Notes: generated by a model not told the origin, from the sequence alone. Shown: positions 36,788 to 48,805, counted from the stretch's first letter. The stretch: 64,000 nt of DNA from Glebionis coronaria (GCA_025667525.1 CM046876.1:532382038-532446037); one strand, 5' to 3'. Made by a program: numbers and translations.

Positions 36788-38833
36788 TCAAGGTCGAGTC
36801 AGGCTCACAACTCAGTGAGCAAAAACAAGCACTTTTCGGGAGGGAACCCGATGATCTATCCTTTTTATCCGTTTTTATAATAAGTGTAGGGGGATACCCT
36901 AGTATGGGTTTGTTGTTTTCTTTCTTATCATGTGCAGGGATTCGAGCTTTCAACGATACACTGTTGCTGACTTTTGATGATCCGTGATTCTGTGTACTCG
37001 TCTTCCTGGTTTTATCCTAAACTCTTTTGATTTACTATTTTATATCTTCAATGTTAAAATAGGAATCACTTTTGTTGTCCCTTCCTTAGCAAGATTTAAA
37101 CAACGTGCACAATGTCCTAAGTGTAGGGGAGTTTACTCCCACATGCTTAAACATTGGGGACAATGTTTATCTTAAGTGTAGGGGGGACTTCTATCGAAGT
37201 TAAGTGGGCTTTTCCATGTATTTGTCCTCATTTTAACCGGAAAATTGATTTTTCGACATTTTCCAAAAATTTTGATCTATTTGGCCTATTAGTATTTTCC
37301 TTTGTTATTGTTATTTCCTTTAATAAAATGGTTTTAATAAGTTTAGATGTCTTTGATATATTAGGCCCGTCATGAATCTTTTGACTCAACCCTAGTTTAC
37401 TTATTTGAGTTTACTCTAGCTAGTATCCTTAACGTGTTTAAATCAAGTTTTGCTAAACTTTTATATAGGGAACTCTAAAACGCGAAAGTCTTAACTCTTA
37501 CGGGTTAAGAACAAGAACTTCTCGCAAGTTCCTATAATTGATCCTAGAAAGTCGTTTATCCAGGGAACTTTAAAATGCGAATTCTAAACTTGAAAAAGTC
37601 TAAGAAGTTGCAAGATCCTATAGATGACTTGAAAACCCAAAACTTTGATTTAATAGGCTAAGCATCCACGAGTCTCATTCCTTGAGATTTTAAATTGTGG
37701 AGAACGAGAGATGATAGAGTCAACTATAAGTTTGATATTCTTTCATGAATTTATGTGAGTTAATTATGAGCTTTTTCTCCCATCGCTTGTTAATAAATAT
37801 ATTTTCACGATTTAAAAAGTTACTTAGCTTCTAACACAAGATCGTTTAAAAGTTGCTCGTTATTAATTAGAGTTCATAGCCAAGGCATAACTTATTGAAG
37901 CGAGGTGCGAATATTGGAGAGTCCAAAAAGGCCCTAACAAGGCATGAGGGCTACATTTTGTTGCTAAAGATCCAAAGTGATGTGAAGAATCATTTATCAA
38001 AAATCAATATGAAGGATCGAGACACACGACGAAAAGCATATACTCCCCTAAAGATCATGGAGAAGTCTATCCGAAAAGACCCTAGCAAGGTATGAGGATA
38101 AATAGATCCAAGTCCTAAAAGGAGGTGGATCGTTGTATATCAAAATCCCAAATAAAGATTGAAGAACAATGAAGAAGTCGTGGTCCAAGTATGAAGAATC
38201 TCTCAAAAAGTTCAAGTGATGAAATTCCTATTATGAAGAGAAGACCATTATTTCAAGATCATCTCTCGAGATTTGAAGTATGAAGTCAATGCCAAATATC
38301 AATCCGAGAAAGGTCTCAAATCGTGAAACGAGTTATGCCAAGATATGAACTTTATGAGGTTTCGAGAAGCAGTTTTAAAAGATTTTGTCCTTTAGCTAAC
38401 TATTGATTAAAGCTTCCTACTTTATTTTCGGCCTTAATAAACTATCGAAATAAGTCAAACAATGCATCCTCGTGATCATTCAAGACAACAATAAAATATA
38501 AGAGATACACCTAGGAATAAGGGAGTCTAAGCGAATAAATGAATCACATGAGTGATTGTTAGCTTGCTAATTTATAATAACAATGATCTCGTTTTAAAGC
38601 TTAGTATGGGGAACATGAAACTTGAGGGTGATAAACATTCATGACAACCAAAGCCCTAATGTAAGTCTTTGATTTCTTTACTTGTTTTCGTCCCTTAACT
38701 ATTTTGTAATTTTCTATTTTTTTAAGTTTCCTTAATGTCTTGTGTTTAATAAAGGCCAAGGTGGGTTAATTATGATGGAAAATATAAATCTTGCTTTGTA
38801 ATTGATGCATTTCATGAGGGCATTGCAATGGTC
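36788..38833 (+). other. Element D 3' non-coding region
   Basis: Two kb without a credible gene. It holds three extra copies of the PPT text AAGTGTAGGGG (about 36883, 37119, 37174) and ACATTGGGGACAATGT (37151-37166), an imperfect palindrome seen next to internal PPTs of Athila-type elements. The remainder is A/G-rich. Confidence 0.7.
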
Positions 38834-38847
38834 AAGTGTAGGGGATT
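38834..38847 (+). other. Element D polypurine tract
   Basis: AAGTGTAGGGGATT directly before the right LTR. Confidence 0.8.
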
Positions 38848-40528
38848 TGATAGCTGTAAAAACACCCATCCTTTTACCACTTAATTATAATAATAACCAA
38901 GCTAAACGTGTATTTAATGTCATAAAGTCAGAATTATGCGTGGTTTGTGTTTTTGTTGTGTTTTAGGACCAAAATGTGAAAAGGGAAGAAAACACGGGCT
39001 TTCACGGGCTTTTATCGAAGAAAAAGACAAAAGACGAAGTCAAAAGAGTGCAAAAGAACGGAAGTCAAAGGCCTATTCTGTAGATTTATCGAAGAAAAAG
39101 TTTAAAGACGGAAGTTTAATGAAGTCGAAGAACCAAATCTAATAAAAGAAGAAAATTAGAAGACGAGTTCATTTCATATCGAAAAATCCCGAGACAACGT
39201 CGAGAAAGACGAAGAATTTAAAAGACGAAAAGACGAGAAGAAAGAACAAAGCATCAACACATTTCCTCCTCCTATATATAGTCCTTAATACTTCATTTAG
39301 AAGTGGTAGATTTTAGTTTAATTTTTGTAAGGTAATTAGGAGTAGATTAAATTACTTTCTCTCTCTAGCTTTTCTTTAATGTTCATAAGATTTTTACATT
39401 GATCTTATATTTGAATCTTTAATCTTAATCTTCATTTCAAGTTTTCATTAATCATTCTCATTCTACCTTTCTTATTTTTAATCTTGTTTGATTTATATAA
39501 TCATGTAGTTTGTTTAATCATGTTCTTTGTTTGATTGATGTGTTTGTTTGATTGTGCTTATTGATTTTGATGTGTTTGATCTTTATAGCTTATTGTGTTT
39601 AGTGCTTATTGTGTGATTTTCTTATTTTTAATTAAGTGTTTTAATAGTTTATTTTTATAAAAAGTTGATTTTAAATATTTAGATTATTTTGTATTTTTAA
39701 AAGTTTTTAAATTGTGGCTTATTTGCTTTTTCTTAAAGTTGATTTGGTTAAAGTTTTAGGTAAGTGCTTATTTGTTTTTAGCTTATTTTCATTTGGCTTA
39801 AATTTTGTTTCTTATCCGGCTTGTTATAAACCCCAGTATCCTGAATAGTATACAAACACTTTTTCCCAAATTGCACCTTAGACTCACATTCCGAATAAGA
39901 CCAGGAACCTTGTATTCCGGATAGGAGTATAAACAAAGATTCCGGATAAGCCTTGGATCAGGTATTTCGGATTACAAGTGGAACTCAGTATTCCGAATAG
40001 CAGCACTTTTGTGATTACGGATTGCTTCATTTAGTCATATTCCGGATAAGGTGAAAAACAAGGATTCCAGATTGTAACAAGAATTTGGATTCCGGATTGG
40101 TGCTAGAACTTGGATTCTGGATAGTGACAGGATCTTGGATTCCGAATTATCAACAAAGCACAGATTCCGGATTAGTTATAATTTTGTGTTTTCCCGAATT
40201 GTTTTACTTTCAAGCATTTATATTTCCCGCCATTTTTCTTTAGTCACATTTTTTTAAATTGTCTTGTCTTAGATATATTTTAAAGTTTACATTTTTATCA
40301 AGTTTTAATTTTTGTCATTTACTTTAAAATCTTTATTGTTAGTTTAATCTTTTAAAGTGTTCATCTTTATTTTTATTTAGTTACTCAACGACATTTTCAT
40401 CTTTGTTTTAAATAGATAATCATTTTCCTTTCTTTTCACCAAGAACAATTGAGTCGCACTTTCAACTGTGATCAATTCGATTAGACCAATCCAATGAAAT
40501 TTTTTATACTAGGAAAAACCTTGTATTA
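38848..40528 (+). repeat. Element D right LTR
   Basis: 1681 bp, TGATAGCTG...TATTA, similar throughout to 31604-33294. ATTCCGGAT cluster at 39888-40176. Confidence 0.92.
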
Positions 40529-40533
40529 ACTAT

Positions 40534-43500
40534 CCCATTGAGGACATATTCTTTAAACCCAACAACCTCACTTTGATCAAACCATAAACCCTAACATCTG
40601 ATCCTAGAAAGCAAGTACTAACTTTTTTTTATCTAAATGTGTGATTCATGATGCCTTGTTCAAAGATCCAGGGGTGATGTTTGAAAACGTTTTAAAAGAA
40701 TTTTGGTTTACGGCACAAGGGTCAAAGAACAAGAAATCTATTGTGTTTGATTCTACAACTTTTGGTTTTCATGGGAAAATAAGTTTAAAGTTGTTTAGAA
40801 AGGTTTTAGGGTTAAACTATTTGGAGGACTCTAGTGAGTATGAGGCTGTACCCAATGATTTCTTAGTTGTCAAATCATTTTTTAAAGAAATTGGGTACAC
40901 TGAAGAGATTTATGATAAGGGTGGGTTGAAGAGAAGTTGCTTACCACCTAAATGGAAACTTTTGATGTCAATCTTGATTGAGTGTCTGGGTGGGAAAACT
41001 GGAGGGCTTGATCAAATCAATCAAAAGGATGCCCTGATTTTATATTGTTTGGCAAAGGGTATAAAAGCTGATTTTGGAAATTTAATCTTTGAGGATCTTC
41101 ATGGAAAAATGGAGAAGAAAACTAGGGAAAAGAATGTGGTCTACACTAGATTTTTATCCCTCATATTTGTTGAGCACCTTGGTGAAGAATATTCAAACAA
41201 CCAAGGAGTTAAACTAATTTTTCAATCTTTTGATACCAATCGCTGGAACATTCCAATCAGCACAACTGACCCTCCTTTCACACAGTCCATGCTGGACATT
41301 TGCTTAGCGAATGCTCCAGCAGTGTAAAAATCTCCACAAGACACTCCCCCAACTAGAGAAGGGGATCTGACAGGCATAAAGTCTGGAGCTTCTTCGGGAC
41401 CACGTCAAAAGAGCACATCTGTGAATACTATTAAGTGTAGACGTGAGTCTAAGAAAAGGAGGCACCCCACAGAATCTTCATCAAAGAAGTGTTCTGATGA
41501 TGCCAAAGGCCAAGCTTCGAAGAAACAAAAGTCCCCGGCCAAGGACCAGAACCCTAGCCAGCCTCCACCTTCAGTCTCTGCTGAAGGTGGCATGCATCAA
41601 GAGGCCCTGAAGGCAACCCCTCTCTCAACCTCTTTAGGAGAGAAGGGTGAAGATAGAGCGCACCCTCAGCTCAATAGTGTGGAGTGAGCATTGGTAAGCA
41701 ATTTAAATCTGAATACATCTCAAAATCATTACCAATTTCTATCATTTTTCACTCTGAGTCTGCATCAGAACATGAGGCGTTAGCAAATACAACAGCTGAC
41801 GCTGACCCTGACCCTTCTGTTTCTCATGATGTAGTTCCCTCACAACAAGGTCCTACTGAAGGAACCAAAAAAATTATCATTGATCTTAACTCATCAGGGA
41901 CTCTTTCTCAGGATCCATCAGGTAAAACCAACCCTGGTGGTGAAGGACTTGAAACTGACCAACACACTGAAGGTGGCGATCAACAAACAACCAAGGAAGT
42001 GCCTCTCTCCACTGGTGCCAAGGGGGGACACTTTCCTATATTTGTATTCAGCATGTCTTCTGATGACTTGGAGAAGGAGTTGGGTTTGAGTGAAAGAACT
42101 CCAGTAAATCTGGATGATAGTGAACCTAAAGACCATCTTGCTGATCAAACTTCCAAGCCTTCATCCCCCAGAACCACTAAGGTAAATGAACTGACAAATC
42201 AGGTGTTGGTTCTACAATCACAGGTGGCCAAACTCAAGGAGGAAAAGGCTATTGCTGATGCTGAAATAGTTACTCTTAAAGCAATGCCAGTTCCTCCCAC
42301 TGGGAGCAGATCAAGGTTGCAATTCTCACAGCTCTGAAGCCATTAGTGAAGGATGTGTCCACCACCACTTCTATCAAGCAAGAAATCACCTCACTCATGG
42401 ACTCCATTAATACTACATCTTTTGAGCTTCCCGTTGAATTCAAGCCAATTCCCAGCCAGCTTAATGAGTTATGTGATTCAGTATCAAAGATCAAGGATAG
42501 GGTGGGTTTGCTGGAACAAAAAAAACTGAACCTATAAGATGAAGTTCAGCAGAAATTGAATGATCTTGCAAATGTTCCAGCAATGCTGGCCTATGTATCA
42601 TCCACCCTAGATTCTTTATGTGCATGTCCACCTATTGGGGGTTGATCAGAAGTTGCAGGGCACTCTTCTGCTGAGGGGGAGAAAGTCACTATTCAGCAGC
42701 TCTTTAAAAACATGCACAAAAGAAGGCCCAAAAACAACCTTTTGTGTATGTATCACCTTTCAGTGAAGGAAGTCCAGCTAAGAGTAAGGGGGAGTCTTCA
42801 GCTAAGGACAGTCATGTTGAGGGCGTTACCACCAACAATGACTCATTTGATAATGGGTCACCTCCTATCCAACCCAAAAACAAAAGTGATTTCACACTAG
42901 ATGAAAGAATTATCAAGTCTGGGATGGCCACTCAAGAAAAACTTGATAAATTACACAAGCTTCAAGATGAAGAAAAGCTTAGAGATCTGAAGATGAGCTT
43001 ATATGATAGAATTGGAAAATCTGAGGTTGAAGGCCTTTCAAGAAAAAGATGTTATACAAAAAGTTTTGTATAGCAAGGTTGAACAGAAGATATCTCTCAG
43101 AAATCACAAATGTTGACATGATGACTTACAAGGGAGATATCAATTTGAAGTTCTATAGGGCTGATGGGTCTTATGAGATCATAGATGACTTCCAAGGCAA
43201 GGAGCTCTCCTATACTGAATGGATAGAGATGAGCGGAAATATTGAAAAGAGAAAATCCAAGAGATGGGATGAGGTTTATACAAGAATTGAACACTTTGTG
43301 AGAAATCATGAAAGGCTTGGTCAGCATCTGAACATCAGCAATCAAATCTCACTAGAGGATCAAGATCCAATTCTAGAACTGAACAAGAGAGCCAATCTGG
43401 TTCAACCTGGTGTGGGTGACTTCTTTGTCACCACCAAGAAATACAAAGATCTTGTTCAGTTTGAAAATCATCTCCCTGGACATGTGTTAGAAGAACCAGA

Positions 43501-43747
43501 ATTGGGAATGATTATGTTCAACCATCGTGAACGACAAGATTTTATGGGTATTAGTGATCCTGATGATCTAAACAAAGAACTTCTTGGAAACATTTAGAGA
43601 ATCTTCTTTGCTCACCATGGTGGTCCAGGACTCACTGAAGATGCTAAAACCTTCAGGATGTGCTTACTATCAATACTGGACATCAGAAACTCAGATCCAT
43701 CAGTTCAGACCCTTGTCATTAAAGAAATTAGGCCAAAGGAAAACTGA
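40534..43747 (+). pseudogene. Element C extra ORF (post-pol), main part
   Basis: Continuation of the ORF begun at 31532. After a stop and a one-base shift near 40593-40630 it reads well from 40641 to 41327: ALFKDPGVMFENVLKEFWF, RKVLGLNYLE, KWKLLMSILIECLGG and NVVYTRFLSLIFVEHLG. A Lys/Ser/Pro-rich low-complexity stretch (41336-42900) follows, then a second ordered part (42903-43747) with DERIIKSGMATQEKL, LNRRYLSEITNVDMM, DFQGKELSYTEWIEM and KRWDEVYTRIEHFVRNHE. Several stops and shifts. Some Sireviruses carry an envelope-like ORF at this position; I see no signal peptide or clear membrane segment here, so the role is unknown. Confidence 0.7.
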
Positions 43748-43897
43748 ATAATCATTTTTACTATCTTTGTTTTATTGTAATGTTTATTGAATAAATGATT
43801 ATCTGATGTTTATAAGTTATTAATTGTTCAGTGCAAGTAAGAAGAAGTTGTTATGCTCACTTACTACTGACATTAGACTTAGGCTATTTGTATATCC

Positions 43898-43911
43898 AAA
43901 TAGGGGGAGAT
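43898..43911 (+). other. Element C polypurine tract
   Basis: AAATAGGGGGAGAT directly before the right LTR. Confidence 0.88.
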
Positions 43912-44822
43912 TGTTGGGTCAGTATTTACTGACCCTGAAGCAACTCTAGGATTTGAATATAAAACCCTATAAGTGTTTCATGCTCAGCAGTAAGGCCAGT
44001 CTGCTGAAGGATGACCAGAGGAACAAAGTTCCTACTGAAGACTTTATAGCTGAAGAAAATTCAGCAATCCCCTTCCAAGTAACTTAGAAGACAAAGGAGT
44101 CTTTGCTTCAAATACTAGGCGGTCTAGTTGCTGAAGAACAAGGACGGAAGAAGGGCTTTCAGTTTAGTTTGGCTTGACAATACCAAACTGAATGATGTCG
44201 ATCTCCTCTAGGATACTGAAGGCTCTTCAGTATTCTGATGGTTTGCATTAGGCGGAAAAAGATAACTTTAAGTCAAAGTAGGTTGCTTGTATACTTAGAT
44301 ATAAGTACAACCTTTATCTTCTCTAGAATAGTTTAATATGTACTTTGTACTGTTTATCCAGCATGGGCATCAACCACCCACTGGATAAACCCATGCATTG
44401 AAACATGTAAAATGCAAACCCTAGTTTACATTGCCTATATAAGGAGTGTACATTGGGAGAGAAAGGGTCAACCAATACAAGAGATAAAACTCTGGAAAAC
44501 CTTTCTCTCTCGATACCAACTAAACCATATAGCCAAGATGCATATGAACGTTTAGATTGGAGCTTAGACTTTAACTTTGGTTAGATGTTTAAGTAGAGGA
44601 GATCACAACCCATTGTCATTCAACCACTTTGTTATTCCGCAAACAAAGTGGGTTATAGATTCTTTATTTGATTCTAATAAAAGTCTATACGTTGAAAAGT
44701 TATTGGTATTGTTGTTTTAATTGTTCATAGTTCTTATCTATTGGTAAAACAACACACTTGAGTCGTAGTAAAGAATTATTACTTAAGGTTGATAAGTAAT
44801 AACGATTTACAAGGGACCAACA
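43912..44822 (+). repeat. Element C right LTR (3' LTR)
   Basis: 911 bp, same length and ends as 23411-24321, followed by target duplication AAGAG. Confidence 0.93.
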
Positions 44823-44827
44823 AAGAG

Positions 44828-45135
44828 AGGTTTTCACAATGCGTAGAAAGGTTGGTAAAGAGGAAAGGTCACTAAGGTGAGGTATGTTGCAAGGTTTAGG
44901 TGGTGGTGGAAGAGCTTCTCTTTCTCTGGTAATTGGATTGATTGAGAAAGTCTCATTCCAATACTCAATAGGAGAGAAAGTAGAAGTCTTGCAAGGTTTG
45001 GGAGAAGAGGAATCATGATGATCCTTATTCTTCTTGATCCAAACGGGTCGAACCGAGATTTTCGGTTTCTTAGAAAGCTTTGGGTTTAGAAGTTTGTGAC
45101 AAAGATTTGTCAAGGTTGAGATTAGAAGAAGACAT
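44828..45135 (-). pseudogene. Element A small Cys-motif ORF, N-terminal part
   Basis: ATG at 45135 opens MSSSNLNLDKSLSQ, then a frameshift leads into a Pro-rich frame (PKPCKTSTFSPIEY, ALPPPPKPCNIPH). The gene is cut at the AAGAG site by element C and continues at 23181-23405. CTATAAATC lies at 45171-45180, about 36-45 bp before the ATG, the same spacing as in element E's small ORF. A longer frame starting at 45191 runs through the TATA box and is not preferred. Confidence 0.55.
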
Positions 45136-45170
45136 TGTGATGGATGAGAAAGATAAATTCCAAAATGAAA

Positions 45171-45372
45171 AGATTTATAGAAAATAGACAAGGCAAGGAA
45201 TAAAAAGAAAACTAAAAGGTTTCAAGGAATGTTTAACCAAAATAGGCAAACAAAGAATCTTGAAAAAGACTGAGGTCAAAGGAGAAAGACTAAAAAATGA
45301 GCCAGAAGTTGGCTACTGTCCGCGGTTCCTTAAAGGAACATGCGGTTCAATAATTATATTGAGCCGCACAGC
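45171..45372 (-). promoter_or_regulatory. Candidate internal promoter of element A (small ORF)
   Basis: Minus strand: inverted repeats TGCGGTTCAATA/TATTGAGCCGCA (45341-45370) and GGTTCCTTAAAGGAAC (45324-45339), then CTATAAATC (45171-45180) and the ATG at 45135. Arrangement parallels element E 9699-9892. Confidence 0.5.
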
Positions 45373-45765
45373 CATTAATGAGCCACCTACAGTGGACCAA
45401 AAATCTGATTTTTGAAATTTTTTGAGAAAAGACTAGACTTTTTTAAAAGTTAAGCAAACCTTAGATTTTTACCTCTAGTAGCACTAGGTTATGCTTTGAT
45501 TGCACAAAGAGCAACACACTCACAAAATGTATATTGACAAAGGGTGACAAAATATTTAGATAACATTTTGAACCAATTTTAGTCAAGTTTTTGAGGTTAT
45601 GATTGATTAAGGTTCAATTTAATAAAACTAAAGTTGATTAGTGTGAGAGCACATAGGTTGAAACATACAAAGCTTAATCTATTAAACATCTTCATGGAAA
45701 ATTCATGAAGGAAAAGAGAAATACAAGAAAGGAAATAAAAACTAACAATTACAAAGTTAGCTATA

Positions 45766-46446
45766 TTAGCCCTTGATTTGATAATCATTCTTGGCTTGCT
45801 TTTCTTGAAGAAACATTTGGAAAATTATCATCATTAATCTCCTAGGAGGAGGAGTATTGGTGAACAAAATTAGCAAAAAGCTTTGTAACTTTATGTGAAG
45901 TCTAATCATTTCCAACCCAAGGATGCCGATGAGGTTGAAATTGTTTAAGCAACATGGACAATTAGTGCCATTGCTTATGAAGTAGTAAAATAAGTGAGGG
46001 TCACCCAATAGGTTAGAAAGAGGAACACCCAAAAGTGGAGTGTTAGGAGGATGAGGATGAGGCATGGTTTCCAATAGTGAGATGGGTGAATTTAGAGTGA
46101 AAGGTGAGGTTTGTAAGGGCTCAACAATATCATTCTCAAAGGGAATGCTATGAAGAGATTGAGGGTTCACATCCAAGAGAGGACTAGGAGTGAAAAGAGA
46201 GGACAACTCATTTATTCTATAATGGAATGAGGAAGAGGTGGAACCATGGGAATGGTTAGCACCATGAGTTGAACTACTCTTGCATGGAGCAAGAGGTGGT
46301 GAGGGTGATGAAGAGACGAGAATTGGAACACACTCATTCTTAGGTGTAAGAAAAGATGAAGAACCTTGTTTAGGTATCTTAATCTTAATCTTAAGGTTTC
46401 TTTTGGTATAAGAGTGTTTGGAGTTTGATGATCTTGTGGACACCAT
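45766..46446 (-). CDS. Element A accessory ORF with CPCC motif
   Basis: 226 aa, open from ATG 46446 (good plant context ACAACCATGG). Basic N-terminus (MVSTRSSNSKHSYTKRNLKIK), Ser/Pro-rich middle, and a C-terminal region with NCPCCLNNFNLIGILGLEM and PPPRR. The CxCC followed by a helix-like run and a proline cluster recalls the small ORF of element E, though more distantly. A GGTTCC palindrome lies at 46705-46730, about 260 bp upstream. No TATA box at the expected place. Function unknown. Confidence 0.5.
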   Translation of the reverse strand: MVSTRSSNSKHSYTKRNLKIKIKIPKQGSSSFLTPKNECVPILVSSSPSPPLAPCKSSSTHGANHSHGSTSSSFHYRINELSSLFTPSPLLDVNPQSLHSIPFENDIVEPLQTSPFTLNSPISLLETMPHPHPPNTPLLGVPLSNLLGDPHLFYYFISNGTNCPCCLNNFNLIGILGLEMIRLHIKLQSFLLILFTNTPPPRRLMMIIFQMFLQEKQAKNDYQIKG

Positions 46447-46681
46447 GGTTGTGTGTCAAGGTTTAGAGGAAGGCTTAGAGGATGAAGAAGAAGAATAACC
46501 AAGAAAGGTTTAAGAAGAAGGTGGGATGATCCAAACTAGTAATGTGTTAAAACTCATTTTGGTGAACAATGAAACATGCTAGACTTAATTGGGAAAAAGC
46601 TGGTTTTTAGCAAAAATTTCAGCCAAGTTTACAAAAATTTAGAGAAAACAGTGTAAAGCAGAGATGCTTTCGAAGATGCAA

Positions 46682-46750
46682 CCTGTGGTTCTCTAAATAC
46701 AGACGCGGTTCTTTTTCACTAAGGAACCGCCCATAATTATTGAGCCACAG
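46682..46750 (-). promoter_or_regulatory. Internal GGTTCC palindrome in element A
   Basis: GCGGTTCTTTTTCACTAAGG and AACCGC form an imperfect hairpin (46705-46730) with an outer GTGGTTC/TGAGCCAC pair. Located upstream of the ORF at 46446. Confidence 0.5.
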
Positions 46751-47081
46751 ACAGAGACCTTCAAAAAGAGGACTTCTAGCATTTTTTAGAGGCTCGATTT
46801 TAAACAAAGTTTTAACAAGCCAGAATAGATTACCAAACAAAATCTAGATAGCTAACTAACACATAATAGCAACAAGTTATGTAAATTGATAGTTCGATCA
46901 CATGAACACATAAGGATTAAAATAGTAATCAATCCAAACAAAAAGTATTAGTAGTACAAACCAAAGTCTAAATGCAAGAAAGTTAAACAAGTCTAATGAA
47001 AAGAAGAAATATCCAACATTACACTAGTGTTAACAATCATGTCAACAAACCAAATGCTTCACCAAAATCTTCGCTTGATCA

Positions 47082-48305
47082 TCACTTCTTTTTCTTCCCA
47101 AGGTTCTTGATCATTTTCCCTAAAGCCTTGAATGAACTCCTTGACTCCGTACAATGATCGTACAACTCCCCTCGTGTTTGAAGGTTAGAACAGTAGACAT
47201 CCTCAAGTCCGAAGTTATCCGGAAGAGGGATTGAAGAGTAATGAGGAGGAGGATTAATTTGGTTCAACCCATCCATGAAAGTCTTCATAGATGGGGCAGA
47301 GTCACTCGAAGAACCAACATGAGCACTAGTTCCCACATCATCACCGTCACTTGGTGATGCGGGATCTTCCTCATTGTCGGATTCTTGTGGATAACCTCTT
47401 CTCTTCCCTCGATCATTCCTAGGATTTCGTGGTTGCACCTTTTGAATAGGAAGCATCAAATACTTAACCGGTGTTTAGGAAGATAAACCGAGTTCAGGGA
47501 AGTCTTGATCAACCTTTTTTAAAAGGGGAGTGAGGAGCATCGCATAGGAAAGGTTGGCTTTTGATTACGATAGGACATAATTGATCCATCGAGCGATAAA
47601 GTATGCAAGATTGTACTTAGTGGAAGTAAATATGCAAAAAATCATATGTGCCATACATGCCAGAACATGATCCTGGTTTCCACCATGACAAAATACATTC
47701 TCCCTAATGATGTCGGCCCAACGAACCATACACTCATTAAGATCGCTAATGAGTATATCACGGCGCTTCAAAGTACGCTTTTTAGTGTGGATACTGCGTA
47801 CAACGGATTGATTACGTCCTTTAGTAATGAGGTCAAGGTTGAGTTCAATGTCCAGTATCTCGGTATCATATGGAGGATTGTCGATACATGTTTCCAAGGA
47901 ATCAATTTTCTAGGTTTCCGTGAACCGACATTGACCTTCATATGGCACTCCAAGTGCATTACCAAATTCCTCGAGAGAGTACAAGATGAGTTGACTATTA
48001 ATGGCAAACCTAACAAACATTCCATTATCGTTATAGATAAAGGAATATGTGCTAAAGAATTCTAGGAGGAATTAGGGATAAATAAGTTCATGAATTTCTA
48101 CCAAACAATCGAACCCAATTTGGCCAAACATGTATTTAATGTAGCCATATCCATCAATGTCCCCATAGACAACTCTACCCTCGTGAAAACAACGTTTTTG
48201 AAGTAAACGATAGATATTACCGAGAGTTATAGAAGGAGTAGAATCGGCAAGGTTAGGCAAGTAGTTTCTAGTATAGTGGTGGTCTTGTTGATATTCCGAA
48301 GGCAT
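47082..48305 (-). pseudogene. Element A large accessory ORF (plant-transposon-protein type)
   Basis: One frame of about 408 codons from ATG 48305 (MPSEYQQDHHYTRN) to 47082, broken by about three in-frame stops. Order: IYRLLQKRCFHEGR near the N-terminus, VEIHELIYP and LEFFSTYSF, a FGNALGVPYEG block, VRWADIIRENVFC, then CMAHMIFCIFTSTKYNLAYF, an acidic/Ser linker, and a basic FKALGKMIKNLGKKKK end. This resembles the uncharacterised putative plant transposon protein family often found in LTR elements without RT, and its block order parallels element C's extra ORF. A 5' UTR intron is likely (48316-48805). Confidence 0.6.
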
Positions 48306-48315
48306 GATTAAGCAC

Positions 48316-48805
48316 CTATACCACATAAAAATATGTCCACGATCACTCTTAGGTTACATAATGATCAAAAATTAAAATTATAAGATTGTGCTTAATCAAT
48401 TACTTGATTAACCAAAGGATTAATCTTTAACATTCTCATGTTCACAATGTACCAATTTTATCTTTGACTAATACATATGAATTATGTAAAATCAAACATG
48501 AACATTGAACATCGGTTTTTCAAAATCCGTTTTTAGGTAAGCGTTAACAATGCATATACCAATGTGTTCAAGGGTTCATATCAATTCCATCATTTAGCCA
48601 AAATACATTAGCCAAAATTTGGATTTGTTCTACAAGTGGGTTTTAGTGAAATCGCAAGGAATTCAAACCTAAGGAATCATAGCATTACAACTATGTCAAC
48701 CCACAATCCTAATTAAGTTCCAATTCGATTTTAATTTTAAAAATCCCCAATTATGAAGTTAAGAACCCGAGAAAAAATTGATTGAAATTGAATACAGATA
48801 CTTAC
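48316..48805 (-). other. Probable 5' UTR intron of element A large ORF
   Basis: Minus-strand donor ATTG|GTAAGTATC-like text (GT at 48805-48804, reads TTGTAAGTATCTG) and acceptor TGTGGTATAG|GTGC (AG at 48317-48316), ten bases before the ATG at 48305. The interval is AT-rich with no coding. Inferred only. Confidence 0.4.

Larger units (their letters stand above)
31604..40528 (+). mobile_element. Element D: Athila/Tat-like Ty3 element, gag-protease only
   Basis: 8.9 kb, flanked by ACTAT (31599-31603, 40529-40533). LTRs begin TGATA and end TATTA. PBS TGGCGCCGCTGCCGG (33297-33311) is of the Athila/Tat kind. Coding capacity is a gag and a DLGAS-type protease; no RT, RNase H or integrase motif is visible in the 5.5-kb interior. 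It carries four copies of an AAGTGTAGGGG purine tract. Probably a non-autonomous derivative that keeps its own gag. Confidence 0.9.
23411..44822 (+). mobile_element. Element C: Sirevirus-type copia with extra ORF
   Basis: 21.4 kb, including element D. Target duplication AAGAG (23406-23410, 44823-44827). Both LTRs are 911 bp (TGTTGGGTCAG...GGGACCAACA). PBS 24324-24335, PPT 43898-43911. Internal order: gag, zinc-knuckle-rich region, protease, integrase, RT, RNase H, spacer with a duplicated 90-bp motif, then a long extra ORF before the 3' LTR. The LTRs differ by a few per cent by eye. Confidence 0.93.

Noticed and set aside
40641..43747. Envelope identity for element C's extra ORF
   Set aside because: Position fits an envelope-like ORF of Sireviruses, but no signal peptide, cleavage site or clear membrane segment is visible, so only 'extra ORF' is claimed.
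44700..45191. 163-codon minus ORF crossing from element A into element C's LTR
   Set aside because: Its last 40 codons are LTR sequence and its start precedes a TATA box; the ATG at 45135 is preferred.
47646..48065. 139-codon plus-strand ORF
   Set aside because: It is the antisense shadow of element A's large accessory ORF, whose minus-strand frame carries the recognisable blocks.
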